From: Conoideocrella luteorostrata
Lineage: Eukaryota; Ascomycota; Sordariomycetes; Hypocreales; Clavicipitaceae
Reading direction: 5' to 3'
Assembly: GCA_032433595.1 (NCBI GenBank)
Contig: JASWJB010000075.1
Location: 86,960-150,959 of the forward strand
DNA length: 64,000 nt
In this document: positions 10,444 through 20,331 of the stretch, in pieces
How positions within the stretch are numbered: position 1 is the first letter of the stretch
Layout: each line of letters begins with the position of its first letter
Notes under the pieces: model-generated
Databases searched by the model: none
Seen by the model: only the letters and a program-made list of their open reading frames with translations
Told to the model about the DNA's origin: nothing
Made by a program: the position numbers and the translations under genes

Positions 10444-11328
10444 CTAGAAGCCGTTGTTCGTAAAGCCATTGAAGACGCCGGTGTCGACGAAGCCGCCGTC
10501 CCCGGAGCCATTATAGAGGCTGGGGTCAACGAAGCCGCCGTTCACAGAGCCGTTAAAGAGGCTGTTGTCAACAAAGCCGCCGTTCGCAGAGCCATCGCAG
10601 AGGCTGGTGTCGACGAAGCCGCCGTCCACAGAGCCATTAAAGAGGCCGGTGTCAACAAAGCCGGTGTCGGCAGAGCCATTAAAGAGGCTGGTGTCAACGA
10701 AGCTACCGTTCGCGGAGCCATCAAGGAAGTCGTTGCTCAAAGAGACGTCCCTGGCGTTAAAACCGTTCATAAAGTTAGTGCCAATGAGGCGACTGTTGAC
10801 TAGACTGTAGTCAAGGCTAGTATCAATGGCGCCATGTAGAGGGTTGTTAGCGAAGTCATTGCAACTGAAGCCGACGTTCATTTGGTTAATGTTGGCAATC
10901 TCAGCGTTAACAAAGCCATTATTACCGATTCCGGCGCTAGTAGAATCGACAATAAAGCCCGTGTCAACAGGGCCGCTAATAACGTTGATTTGAACAGAGT
11001 CGTGAACGAAGCCTGTCACCTGGGGGGTGATGTCACTCGCATTGGAAGAGTTGACACTAGGGCTAATACCCTTATGTAGCCGTTCGACATGAGATTTGAG
11101 GTTATCCTTTCTAAAAAATGGTTCTTTCCTGCCGTCATAGCTTTCGCTACGTCTACAGCCAGGTTCTGTGCACCAGAATTGTTTCCCTTCACGCTGAGTA
11201 GAGTGCAGCGCAGAATTGTAGTGGCGCTCCCGATCAGCGTTTCTTGAGAAGGCCTTGGGACACCCTAGCTCACATGGAAACCTCCTGTGCGGCATTAATA
11301 CAACATTTGTGGGGGCCTGGCGTAACAA
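10444..11328 (-). CDS. C2H2 zinc-finger protein with a repetitive Gly/Phe/Asp-rich tail
   Basis: The 294-residue frame has two C2H2 fingers near the N-terminus: C-x4-C with H-x5-H (residues 19-42) and a longer C-x4-C finger ending H-V-E-R-L-H. The C-terminal half is low-complexity, rich in N, G, F, D and V, and ends in at least six units of 14 residues of the form G-S-x-x-x-G-F-V-D-x-x-L-F-N. The fingers suggest DNA binding in the nucleus. The start is uncertain: Met at 11295 directly precedes the first finger, and CACAG there could be a splice acceptor from an upstream exon. The protein was not recognised as a named regulator. Confidence 0.6.
   Translation of the reverse strand: MLRQAPTNVVLMPHRRFPCELGCPKAFSRNADRERHYNSALHSTQREGKQFWCTEPGCRRSESYDGRKEPFFRKDNLKSHVERLHKGISPSVNSSNASDITPQVTGFVHDSVQINVISGPVDTGFIVDSTSAGIGNNGFVNAEIANINQMNVGFSCNDFANNPLHGAIDTSLDYSLVNSRLIGTNFMNGFNARDVSLSNDFLDGSANGSFVDTSLFNGSADTGFVDTGLFNGSVDGGFVDTSLCDGSANGGFVDNSLFNGSVNGGFVDPSLYNGSGDGGFVDTGVFNGFTNNGF
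10447..10725. repeat. Coding minisatellite, 42-bp unit, about 6.5 copies
   Basis: Units resembling AGAGCCATTAAAGAGGC follow each other every 42 bp and encode the 14-residue repeats at the C-terminus of the zinc-finger protein. Because the unit is a multiple of three, both strands stay open, which creates a 126-codon frame on the plus strand that I do not consider a gene. Confidence 0.85.
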
Positions 11329-12004
11329 GGCGCAAGGCGTTAGGCGTTGGGCGTTGGGCGGCTTACCTGCTTGACCAATCCCGAGTAACCCTAAGCCTAA
11401 GAAGGAGGAAGGCCTGCGTTAGCGAAAAAAAAAAACCGGGTCTCACTTGGAGGTCGCGCTGGTGAGCATCAGAGTACGACGCTCTGGCTGACTCAAGTCG
11501 TAGGTACTAGCCTTTGCGGCCATGTGTGCAAGTGGGGCCGTAAGTCGCAGGAGTGACTGTGAATAAGTACAACAGTCGGTGGTGATTGAGGTGGAAGCAG
11601 AGAAGCAAAACAGCCACTGGTATGATAGCCCGAGAGGAAGAAAACAAATTCAGGAGAATGAGTTCGATGACTTTTCTAGTCGAACGTGGGTGAGCAAGGT
11701 AATTGAGTGTCTGGTGAGGGGCACGTAGCCACGCATGCATGCGCCTTGGCCAGTCAGCGCGGTAAGACGGCAAATCATCGCGGTGCGGCCACGTCATATG
11801 CTCACCGCTATGAAAACGCACGTTTTAAATTTTCCCACGGCGCAACGCATTTAATATCATACTTGCGATGTGTTACTCTAGCTAATTTGGAAGCACTTTA
11901 TATTAGTAAATGGCTTCCCACCTATTTCTCCCAACACTTTTTTGAAACCACTGTAGCTGGTGGACCAACGTCGTCATTAGCGGCTACCCGTCCTCATTCA
12001 AAAG
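11329..12004. other. No gene seen
   Basis: This is a short intergenic region between the divergent C2H2 and C2H2-ankyrin genes. It contains a short CGTTAGGCGTTGGGCG-type direct repeat near 11336 and an A9 run near 11425. It presumably holds both promoters. Confidence 0.4.
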
Positions 12005-14395
12005 ATGGGCTACTATAAATGCAGTGATTGTCCACAATTTTTTGAACGGAAGCGTGAGCTTAGGTACGAACACTATATTAGCCTTAGAACCAACATTGGT
12101 GCTAACATTTTAACTATACAAAGCCGTCATCATAAAACACACTTACTTCCATACCCCTGCGAGGTTTGTGGAAAGCGATTCGCGCAGAAGGCCAATCTTG
12201 ATCGCCACAAGACAGTGCACATGATTGTCAAGCCATTGTTCTACTGCACCTTTCCCTCTTGTGATTTTAAGGGCACCGTTCGGAGAGACAACCTTCAGAG
12301 GCATGTTAAAAACAATCATGGCCCTAGAAGGCGCCAAGGAAGTTTAGAGAAAGCCAAAGTTGATGGTCTTATCAACGCTTCGGCATTAAAGCGGACTCAA
12401 CTTATTGAAGGCCTCACTTTGCTTACAGCTACACAGAGCAGTGAGGTTGAGATCTTGCAGCGATTAATTGGTCACGGTGCTGAAGTGGCAGTAAATTCAT
12501 GCGATGGGAAGACTGCTCTTCATATTGCGGCTATACAGGGGAGTGTGCGATGTCTTGAGGTACTGCTCAACGCAGGAGCCGATATTGAAGCTGCGGACAA
12601 TCAAGGGAACTCACCGCTCCACGAAGCCGCCTCCTGCGGACACTCGCCAGTTATTAAACTCCTTTTAGAGAGGGGTTGCTCACTTGAGTGTAAAAACAAC
12701 GAACAATATACACCGCTACATATCGCAGTGCGACAAGGTAGCTACACAGCAACTCAGCTTCTACTACAGAACGGCTCGGATCGCAACGCAAGATGCAAGT
12801 CAGGGAGGACTCCGCTGCATCTTGCAGCACTCACAGGACGCGAAGAAGTGGTGCGAGCACTGGTCGACAGCGGAGCCGATATTTTTGCGAAGACCTATAG
12901 TGGGCGTACGGTGCTATATTACGGAGCTAAGGGCCATAATAAAGCAACAATGCAACTGTTAATGGATAAAGCAAAGGCACCGTTAAATCGATGTAATATC
13001 CGACATATGCTTTATGGTGCGGCATCCAGTGGCAACGCGGATATTGTCGAGTGGCTGGTGGAGAGCGGAGCAGAGATCGATTATTGGTGTAAGTGTTCTG
13101 CGCTTCAAATAGCGGCACAAAGTGGACACTTAGTAGTGGTAAAACAACTCCTAAGAAAGAGGGTGAAGCCCAACGACTCGTCTGACTACGGTGCATGCGC
13201 TCTTGTGAAGGCGGCATGCAGTGGCCACGGGTCTATTGTGAAGCTGTTGCTAGACCATGGAGCGAACGTCGAGGCACGGGTTAGAGAGGAGGCTGGTGCT
13301 CTGCAGCAAGCGGCGAGGAATGGTAATGACGTTGCGGTGAAGCTGCTGCTGGATTATGGTGCAGATATTAATGCTAGAGGAGGCTACGGACTTTGGGGAG
13401 ATGCACTCGAGGAAGCGGCATCTCGAGGTCATGAGGCAGTGGTGAACCTACTGCTAGAATACGGAGCAGATGTCAATGGAAGGAAAGACAAGGGTTGGCG
13501 GAGGAACGCCCTCCAAGGAGCAGCTTCCAATGGCCAAGAGGCGACGGTGAGGCTCTTGCTGAACAAGGGAGCGTACATTGACCGTCTTGCGCTTTATGAG
13601 TCGGCGCAAAACGGCCACGCTCGCGTGGTCAGGTTACTGCTGGAGAACGGCAAGGCGTCTGATACTGAAGACTGCGAGATTGCACTCCTTGAAGCTAAGG
13701 CACAAGATCATGGGCTTGTAGTGCAAGCTCTAGAAGAAAAGGGGGTGGAAGTCAACTTCCGTCACTCATCCGCCGTGAATGACGCGCTAGTAAGGGCAGC
13801 GGGAAACAACCTCCTGACAACGGTCAAACTGCTTTTAGAGAACGGAGCAGACATCAATTTTTGTACCCAGCATAGCGGAACAGCGCTGTACATAGCAGCG
13901 AAAAACGGCAACGAGGCGATAGTTGACGTACTCCTTCAATATCAGGCAAGCGTTAATACGAAGATCACCGACTATAGAAATATCGTCAAGGGAGCGGCAC
14001 GGAACGGCTACGAGGGTATAGTGAAAATGCTACTAGACCAGAGATGGGACGAAATTGCTCAAGACAAGCTCTATAATGATGCTCTCTTTTTAGCAGCACA
14101 AGAGGGCCACGAGGCTGTCGTGAAGCTATTACTGGCATATGGGGCTGACCCTAACTCAACGAATTGGTATAGGACCTCCCTCTATGCAGCGACAGAGAAT
14201 GATCATAAGGTAGTGGTCAAGCTATTATTAGAGAAAGGAGCAGATATTGACGCAGAGACCATATGGGGAAATGGAACTGCCCTTAACATAGCGGGGTTAA
14301 AGAGTAACGAGAGCATGGTAAAGCTGCTGATAGCGAGCGGTGCTGATAAAAGCTTAGTAAAGGGACGGGCAAGGAATTTTATAGCATCTTTATAG
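12005..14395 (+). CDS. C2H2 zinc-finger and ankyrin-repeat protein
   Basis: Three C2H2 fingers open the protein, followed by about 19 ankyrin repeats from residue 130 to the end (words such as G-x-T-A-L-H-I-A-A and V-V-K-L-L-L-x-x-G-A-D). The unspliced frame is open for 796 codons, but finger 1 is then interrupted between its Cys and His pairs. Removing 12064-12123 (GTACGA donor, GCTAAC branch, AAAG acceptor; exactly 60 bp without a stop) restores C-x2-C-x12-H-x3-H and gives 776 residues. C2H2-ankyrin fusions are frequent in fungal accessory genomes; a DNA-binding or recognition role is inference. Confidence 0.85.
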   Translation: MGYYKCSDCPQFFERKRELRYEHYISLRTNIGANILTIQSRHHKTHLLPYPCEVCGKRFAQKANLDRHKTVHMIVKPLFYCTFPSCDFKGTVRRDNLQRHVKNNHGPRRRQGSLEKAKVDGLINASALKRTQLIEGLTLLTATQSSEVEILQRLIGHGAEVAVNSCDGKTALHIAAIQGSVRCLEVLLNAGADIEAADNQGNSPLHEAASCGHSPVIKLLLERGCSLECKNNEQYTPLHIAVRQGSYTATQLLLQNGSDRNARCKSGRTPLHLAALTGREEVVRALVDSGADIFAKTYSGRTVLYYGAKGHNKATMQLLMDKAKAPLNRCNIRHMLYGAASSGNADIVEWLVESGAEIDYWCKCSALQIAAQSGHLVVVKQLLRKRVKPNDSSDYGACALVKAACSGHGSIVKLLLDHGANVEARVREEAGALQQAARNGNDVAVKLLLDYGADINARGGYGLWGDALEEAASRGHEAVVNLLLEYGADVNGRKDKGWRRNALQGAASNGQEATVRLLLNKGAYIDRLALYESAQNGHARVVRLLLENGKASDTEDCEIALLEAKAQDHGLVVQALEEKGVEVNFRHSSAVNDALVRAAGNNLLTTVKLLLENGADINFCTQHSGTALYIAAKNGNEAIVDVLLQYQASVNTKITDYRNIVKGAARNGYEGIVKMLLDQRWDEIAQDKLYNDALFLAAQEGHEAVVKLLLAYGADPNSTNWYRTSLYAATENDHKVVVKLLLEKGADIDAETIWGNGTALNIAGLKSNESMVKLLIASGADKSLVKGRARNFIASL

Positions 14396-15738
14396 AGGGA
14401 TATAAACTAGGATGCAAGTTAGAGATGTTGAATCAATAGGAAGGGGTTCAGATTGATCTGCGTTGATGGAAAGAGCTGTGTTACAGTGATGACTGGGCGA
14501 GAATTCCTCGTCTAACGGCCTTGTCCAAATCCCTCCTATAAATACCCCTACAATCTGAGACACGCCTGTCTCTGATTCCTGCCTTAGGCCCAGAAGCTAC
14601 GTATCCTTTCTCTCACTGCCCGTGTATCCACGCATCCACTTACACACACGTGTCATCCAGCACAGGGAAATAGACCATACACAGACGGGGATGGGAGCTT
14701 GTGCACTATACCAAGCTTACTCCTCCAAAGTTGTTTAAAGATACCTGTGTGTACGTGTACTGCATCTCGCTGGAACGATACAATATGGCTCTGAATTGAC
14801 ATGATGTGGCCCACGCATTCATCCATTATCTAATTACCGACCGACACTTAGTAATGGCTTAAACCGAAATGGCATAACACTTGAGATAAGCTTTTTACTG
14901 AACTTACGACTACCGCTTGAATTTTTGTCTAGTATATCGCGCTACGCGTGGAAATTATCCCCTAGCGATCGCAGTTAGCCATAGAAAAGAATCCATCTCG
15001 CGGTGTCTAGAGCCATTGTGGAGGACACACGTGCCTCTGCAGAAAACCCTGATGCCTATAGACCGGAAAGGCCAATAAATTCTTGGCCTCGGCGTATTGC
15101 TTCATTTGTGCACGCGTGTGGATGGTACTTAAAGTGCTAGGTGCATTTTTTAGGCGACCCAAGTCCCCTTGTTAAACATAGCCAGGCAGCTCTCAACAAA
15201 ATGTGATTTATTATCTCTTGTTTCAATTCAACCACCACCTTAATTACAACTTCAAGTCTATTGTAAGTCGCGACACCACCCAATACTCAGACTACACCCT
15301 AACGCCTCTGCTAGCATAAACCCCGAACGTAGGTTTGTACATTGAAAAGCAACCAAAGCCGTAACAACGCTGGATGCTTCGAAGCGACATTAATTTATCG
15401 GGATTACCTAGAATATTGTGCGGACTTGTTTGATCATTAGCCCGTTATATTTGCCTGCAAATTAATAACCACTGCCGAACTTGGGCCCCTGGAGGAAAAA
15501 ATACCATGGGTGTAACGCTGCCTCAACCAGGTCGTAACGCAGATTGATGTGGAGGCACTGAAAGCTGACGTGCGTGGCTCAAGTCTCAGTCTTACCCACT
15601 TGCAAGACCTTGACATGGTGCCAACCTGAACCTGTCTGCAACTGTGGTGATCGAGTAGAGATTTGGTTGCTAGCATAGCTATTTATACATTTAGTAGCCA
15701 GAAACGGGCCCCCGTTGCTGCAGACACTAATTGACCAG
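14396..15738. other. Intergenic region without a recognised gene
   Basis: Between two gene ends, 1.3 kb show no coding pattern I recognise on either strand and no clear repeat. Confidence 0.4.
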
Positions 15739-17694
15739 CTACGGCCTTACTGCATGCAGCACTTGCGGCCAAGGAAATACCACCTCGGAGCGCGGACATT
15801 CGTCGAAGAAGCAAATACCAAGCAGCCAACGGCGTACATGGAGCTGCGGCAAACCACTGCGTCCCGGACGTCCATTGAAATCAACTTGCAACGAGACGTG
15901 GCGGTCAATGTCATTAGCATCATGCCCATACGAACCCGGATCACCTTGTCGCGCGGCTGTAAAGACATAATCCTCTGGTGCCTGGTCCGTCGTCTCGGCA
16001 CCAGCACCTGTCCAGATGAAGATGGCACGGTATGGCGACTGTTGCCTCTCGTTCCAAATACAACCCAGCCTCAGGTTCTGTCCCGCTCGGATTGTGGCTG
16101 CTATCCCAACGGCCATACGGTTGAGATACATTTCGGTAAAGGACGTGAACTCTCCCCCGGCTTTGGCATCGTAATCTAGATAATCATGAAGCCTCTCTGC
16201 AAGCGGGCGGTAGCCCCGGTCAGATAGATAAGAAACGAGCTTTAGTAGGGTCTTCCGTTCCTCTAGCGTTAGGTGGCCGCGCGGATCATCAATCCAAGGT
16301 AGTTTCGGCGAAAAGGTCGACGTTTTGATAACATGGCCCAATTTCCACAGGTGGCCCTTGGTTACTAGGCCGCAAGGTGTCAACATTACATCAGTTAACC
16401 GACAACCCTTATTAAACGTTAGCGGCCTGTTATCGTCTCCGGGGGCTGTGAAACCTCGAAACAGTAGTTTTTTCAAGAGTTCCGATGCCGTCAGCCCAGC
16501 TACTGAAGTCGTGTCATCGTTACTATTGTCTAGGATCTCGCCATTGATCAGACACATTGCCAAGGCCGATAGACTGAGACTTTGACCCAGCCGGCAGAGC
16601 GCTTCAGTGTCCAGCCGTACTGGGTACTGACAGCAGTTGGCGATAAGAGCGAGCCGGTCCCATGGTTTCAATAATCCCCGCATCTCGATATCCGCGATCA
16701 CCGTCGGTGTCATACAGCTTGACTTCGGCAGCATGGATGCATATCTTCCAGCCGCCCGGAGCACGGTATCAATCCGCTGCTGGTCGTCTGAACGCAAACA
16801 TCCTGCTGCAGCACGGATCGCAAGACACAGCTGAGTCGCTTGTGCGGAGAACTTGACGGACGGTATGCAAAGCTCGCCTGGTATTTCGCCAAATATCTGG
16901 TATTGCAGCTTCAGTAGCTCCAGTGAACGATTGTGGGTAATCAGCAGCCTCATCCGCGACCCGCCCCGGTAGTTCTCCTGGAATGTCCATGCACGCTCCC
17001 ACCACTTGTCGTGTGTGATATCCCCAAGCAGCCAGAGTGCCTTCTTCGCTTCGTGCATGCTAGTTGCTTCTGAAAGGCGAAATTCTCCGTCGCTTATTTT
17101 GCGAACGAGGTGGCCCGAGAGGATCTGCGCAAGGACGTGCAATTCAGATTCCACCGTCAGCTGCCAGCCCAGTAGTGCCACGGGGTGCTCACTGAGCTGG
17201 TACACAAGGTCCATTGCTTGCAAGGCATCGTATTTCTCGGCGCAATGGGGATGGCGACTGCAACTTTCGACCCCGCATGTATCTTGACGGATGCTATGAG
17301 CATCAATCCAAAGCATACGTATATTGACGCAGTCCATGTAATGACGTATGCGATCAAGGACACAATTCCGAACCGGTGACGGCTGGAAACGATTGTCATC
17401 CCAATTTTGCACGGAATACAACCCAGGTAGTGGGTCTTCATACTTGGAGGGCTCCCAGGTGTAGGAGAGCGCGACGTACTGTCGTTCGTAGAAGGCATTG
17501 ATTGACTTACGATATAATTCAACGCCACTCGGCCTCTTCGGCCTCAGACAATGCAGCTTTGTGATAAAATAGCGAAATTTGGCGTGCTCCCTCTGGTTCG
17601 ACTCGCTGCCTATGCTAACGAGCTGCGAGATAATGGAGGCGCGATGGCGCAGCCTGAGCTGGAGAAGTGACTGATCCCTGTCATCGGTATCCAT
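15739..17694 (-). CDS. HET-domain heterokaryon incompatibility protein 1
   Basis: This is a single-exon protein of about 651 residues with a HET domain near the N-terminus. Visible HET words are Y-V-A-L-S-Y-T-W-E, L-W-I-D-A-H-S-I-R-Q-D and W-W-E-R-A-W-T-F-Q-E. The C-terminus ends with H-D-A-N-D-I-D-R-H-V-S-L and V-V-F-P-W-P. The frame is open up to 17751, but I place the start at Met 17694. There the protein aligns from its first residues (M-D-T-D-D-R-D) with the paralogue at 50484 (M-D-N-N-S-N-D). HET proteins trigger cell death when incompatible strains fuse; the specific partner here is unknown. It lies 33 kb from its paralogue on the opposite strand. Confidence 0.88.
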   Translation of the reverse strand: MDTDDRDQSLLQLRLRHRASIISQLVSIGSESNQREHAKFRYFITKLHCLRPKRPSGVELYRKSINAFYERQYVALSYTWEPSKYEDPLPGLYSVQNWDDNRFQPSPVRNCVLDRIRHYMDCVNIRMLWIDAHSIRQDTCGVESCSRHPHCAEKYDALQAMDLVYQLSEHPVALLGWQLTVESELHVLAQILSGHLVRKISDGEFRLSEATSMHEAKKALWLLGDITHDKWWERAWTFQENYRGGSRMRLLITHNRSLELLKLQYQIFGEIPGELCIPSVKFSAQATQLCLAIRAAAGCLRSDDQQRIDTVLRAAGRYASMLPKSSCMTPTVIADIEMRGLLKPWDRLALIANCCQYPVRLDTEALCRLGQSLSLSALAMCLINGEILDNSNDDTTSVAGLTASELLKKLLFRGFTAPGDDNRPLTFNKGCRLTDVMLTPCGLVTKGHLWKLGHVIKTSTFSPKLPWIDDPRGHLTLEERKTLLKLVSYLSDRGYRPLAERLHDYLDYDAKAGGEFTSFTEMYLNRMAVGIAATIRAGQNLRLGCIWNERQQSPYRAIFIWTGAGAETTDQAPEDYVFTAARQGDPGSYGHDANDIDRHVSLQVDFNGRPGRSGLPQLHVRRWLLGICFFDECPRSEVVFPWPQVLHAVRP

Positions 17695-17751
17695 CACTGC
17701 AGTACATTCCGTATGGCGATGGCTTGGCTTTGACACCCAGGCTGTACTCAT

Positions 17752-20331
17752 GATAAGTCCGGCTGACTAGAAGCGGCTAAACAGTTTTCAGCATTCAATT
17801 ACAGTCGCTCAGACATGAGACAAGGTCGTAGTATCCACGATCGGCTTTGAGGCTTTTCGTGGTGCTGAACTAGAAAGCTAATCTCGACGCTTGGACAATT
17901 GCGGGGTGAGAAAGGAACAGGCCAGTCCTCTTGCAGCCCGCCAGCTAGGGTCGTAACACGCGGACTCGGGGAATTAATCACACAAGAAACTACTCCGTAT
18001 AGCACAATAGGAAGAAAGCAACCCAGAGCTAGAAATAGAGAACATTAACGTAAGGGCCATTATGAGGCATAGACACAACTAGCGCTTCGTATGTAACATA
18101 AGTAGATAGTTGCCCTATTAGAGGGATCTCCACCGGGCGTAATAAATTGCGTGTGTGTATTGGTTTGTGAGGTTTACATAGCTAGATACACAACCCAAGC
18201 TCGACTTCTAGCACCTCTCCGATATTGTGCATACCAGAACAGGATTGACGTCGATACCCTAGCGTCTTGATATCGGTCCAGCATACGGAGTATTTCGCCG
18301 GCTTTATGTGACAATGCATGGGACTAAAATGCAAGCATGACGTGGTGTGTCGTATTCCGTCCTTTGCTTTATCAGCGTTGCTGCAGGCAACCGTAGCCAC
18401 CGCAGTCGGTTTGTCCCACCCTAACTTGTCCACCCTACTACTATGTACCAGCTCCAATCCTGGCGATCCCTAGCCCGTGAGCGCCTGGGAGGTGTCTGCT
18501 CCGCTGATTGGGGTCGGAGGACCATTGAGGGGGCAAGAGCCGGGTGGCGTGGTAAATCGTCGCGCTGCACTCAAGCACTGGAAACTCGACATTTAGCTGG
18601 GCTGGGCGGGTCAGAAGAGGGATGTTCGATTAATTGACTAGGTAAAGAGCCCACCCGTCTTGCCCAGCCTGGAGAATAAAAGGCTCCAAAGACTGTCTTT
18701 ACTGGCCAAATTCGACGATAGAATCGCCCTTGGGCGCTCTGGCTGATAGGATTTGTGTAACAACTACCACAGCAGTGGCGATAAGGATGGGGAATTTAAT
18801 GCAAAGGGACGCATCGCACTTCTTAATTGCCTGGCCTGAAGTGGTGGTAGATTATCTCCTAGATTCCGGTAAGGCACACCTCATGTATCTGTGGGGCCAG
18901 TTGACCAATAAGATCTAGTTAATGAAAGACACTTAATCTACCGCCTATTTTCTACGGAGTACAATTCCCATATTTACATAGAGCTACATCGTACTTCCTA
19001 GACTTTGGCAGGTTACGCGGGTCACTAGAAGTCCCCAGGAAAAAAATGGGGAAGTGGGTCTCTAGATACGTGAAGTGTGCCTTATCGAAATCTACGAGAT
19101 ACCAACCATGCAGACTGAAATCCAGGTGTTCAAGAAATAGAGAATAAGCTAGAATTGAAGTAGCTTTTACTGTTATTAGTAGCCTAGTGCCAGTTTTGCC
19201 TTCCAAACGACTGACAGTGACTGGAGCACTAAAGTTGCTGAGATGTGAAGTCGGCTACTCCACCGGACTAGGCCCATGTTTTACTCTTTGCTGCGGAATT
19301 GTAGGGCGTCTTTGAGCTGCAGGTTCGCAGTGAGTAAACTGATTGCCCGTCTTGGCACCAACGTCACCACCTTTCAAACACCAATTAGATGATAGTACCC
19401 AATCTACATTTCGTATTTCTTGATTTTACTTAACTATAAGTTTACATTTCTCCGTAGTTATGTGTATTCCCTTTTGTGTAAGAGCGTCCGATCTTAAGAT
19501 TGTGAATTACGTGGTGCACTGCGCGTAGATCGCGACCGAAATCAAACCACACAGCTCCCACAAGAGCTTCCATAGTCGATGCACCGGTCGTACGGGGAAC
19601 GTTACTATTTTTCTTGCATGGAGTTTTAATAAATGTTGCTAGTTTCCACTCTTGCTGGAGCCTTTGTAGATTTTTACTGGAAGCTTCAGCTGAGACTGTA
19701 TGCAGCGGATGTTCTTCATGGTTTCCGTTGTCCCAGACGTCCTAAGTGAGGCTGACGCGGACGGCTCCCATTAGTAGCGGATAAAGCTGAAGCCCCCGCG
19801 CTGAGAAGTGAAGTAGTTATGTACAGTGGATAACTAGTTAGTACAGTTCCCCCCAGGGGTGTCCACGCCGTCCGTAGGAAGTCCCACAGCGCTTCCAGTT
19901 GCAGCTGATTTTGGTCAACGATCGCATAACAGGAAAGCAGTCTCCCACATATGCAACAGACCACGAAGACAACGCCGACTAACCAAAGTCCGCCCAACAC
20001 CACTGAGAGTAACAAAAATACGTTGTACTCCGCATGTAGTGATCTAAAGGCAATTAGCTGAGTGCCAAAATTTCTCCGTCGTAAGCGTAGACTTAGTCGT
20101 GCGCCACTTTTCTTTGGGAGGGGTGGCAGGGGTGGTTGGGTGCCGACCCTGGTGGGGTTGGGTCCAGCCACAGCATTTCCGCCCAAGCAGCCTTTCGCTC
20201 CCTCCAAAACCATCTCATTGTCCGCCTAATCTCTTTTTCATTTGGGTCCAGTCTGGATCTAGCTCTCTAGTATACTTTAAGTGCACTTTTTTTACGGAGT
20301 AGTCGAAACCATATTTATTAGTCGTTTCAGA
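17752..20331. other. Gene-poor region with relic sequence
   Basis: Scattered open frames occur but none is convincing. The region contains the inverted duplication described at 18750-19210. The minus strand just above 19206 encodes N-F-S-A-P-V-T-V, which resembles N-F-N-A-P-V-T-V in the decayed gene at 53.9-55.7 kb, so part may be a relic of a related gene. The last 100 bp are the presumed promoter of the JmjC gene. Confidence 0.4.
18750..19210. repeat. Imperfect inverted duplication
   Basis: The sequence at about 18750-18905 and the reverse complement of about 19055-19210 are alike, best around GTGTGCCTTA. Both arms translate to similar peptides (D-S-G-K-A-H-L-M-Y-L against D-F-D-K-A-H-F-T-Y-L) in opposite directions. 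They look like two diverged copies of one gene fragment arranged tail to tail. Confidence 0.5.

Noticed and set aside
10447..10725. CRISPR-like appearance of regular repeats
   Set aside because: The units are contiguous with no unique spacers, encode protein, and the genome is fungal.
10423..10803. 126-codon plus-strand frame of repeated V-x-E-A-A-V-type units
   Set aside because: It is the antisense of the 42-bp coding minisatellite, which keeps all frames open; the minus strand carries the zinc fingers.
19716..20213. 165-codon minus-strand frame with a hydrophobic segment
   Set aside because: It has no family resemblance, overlaps the promoter region of the JmjC gene and has low-complexity Pro/Leu/Arg composition.
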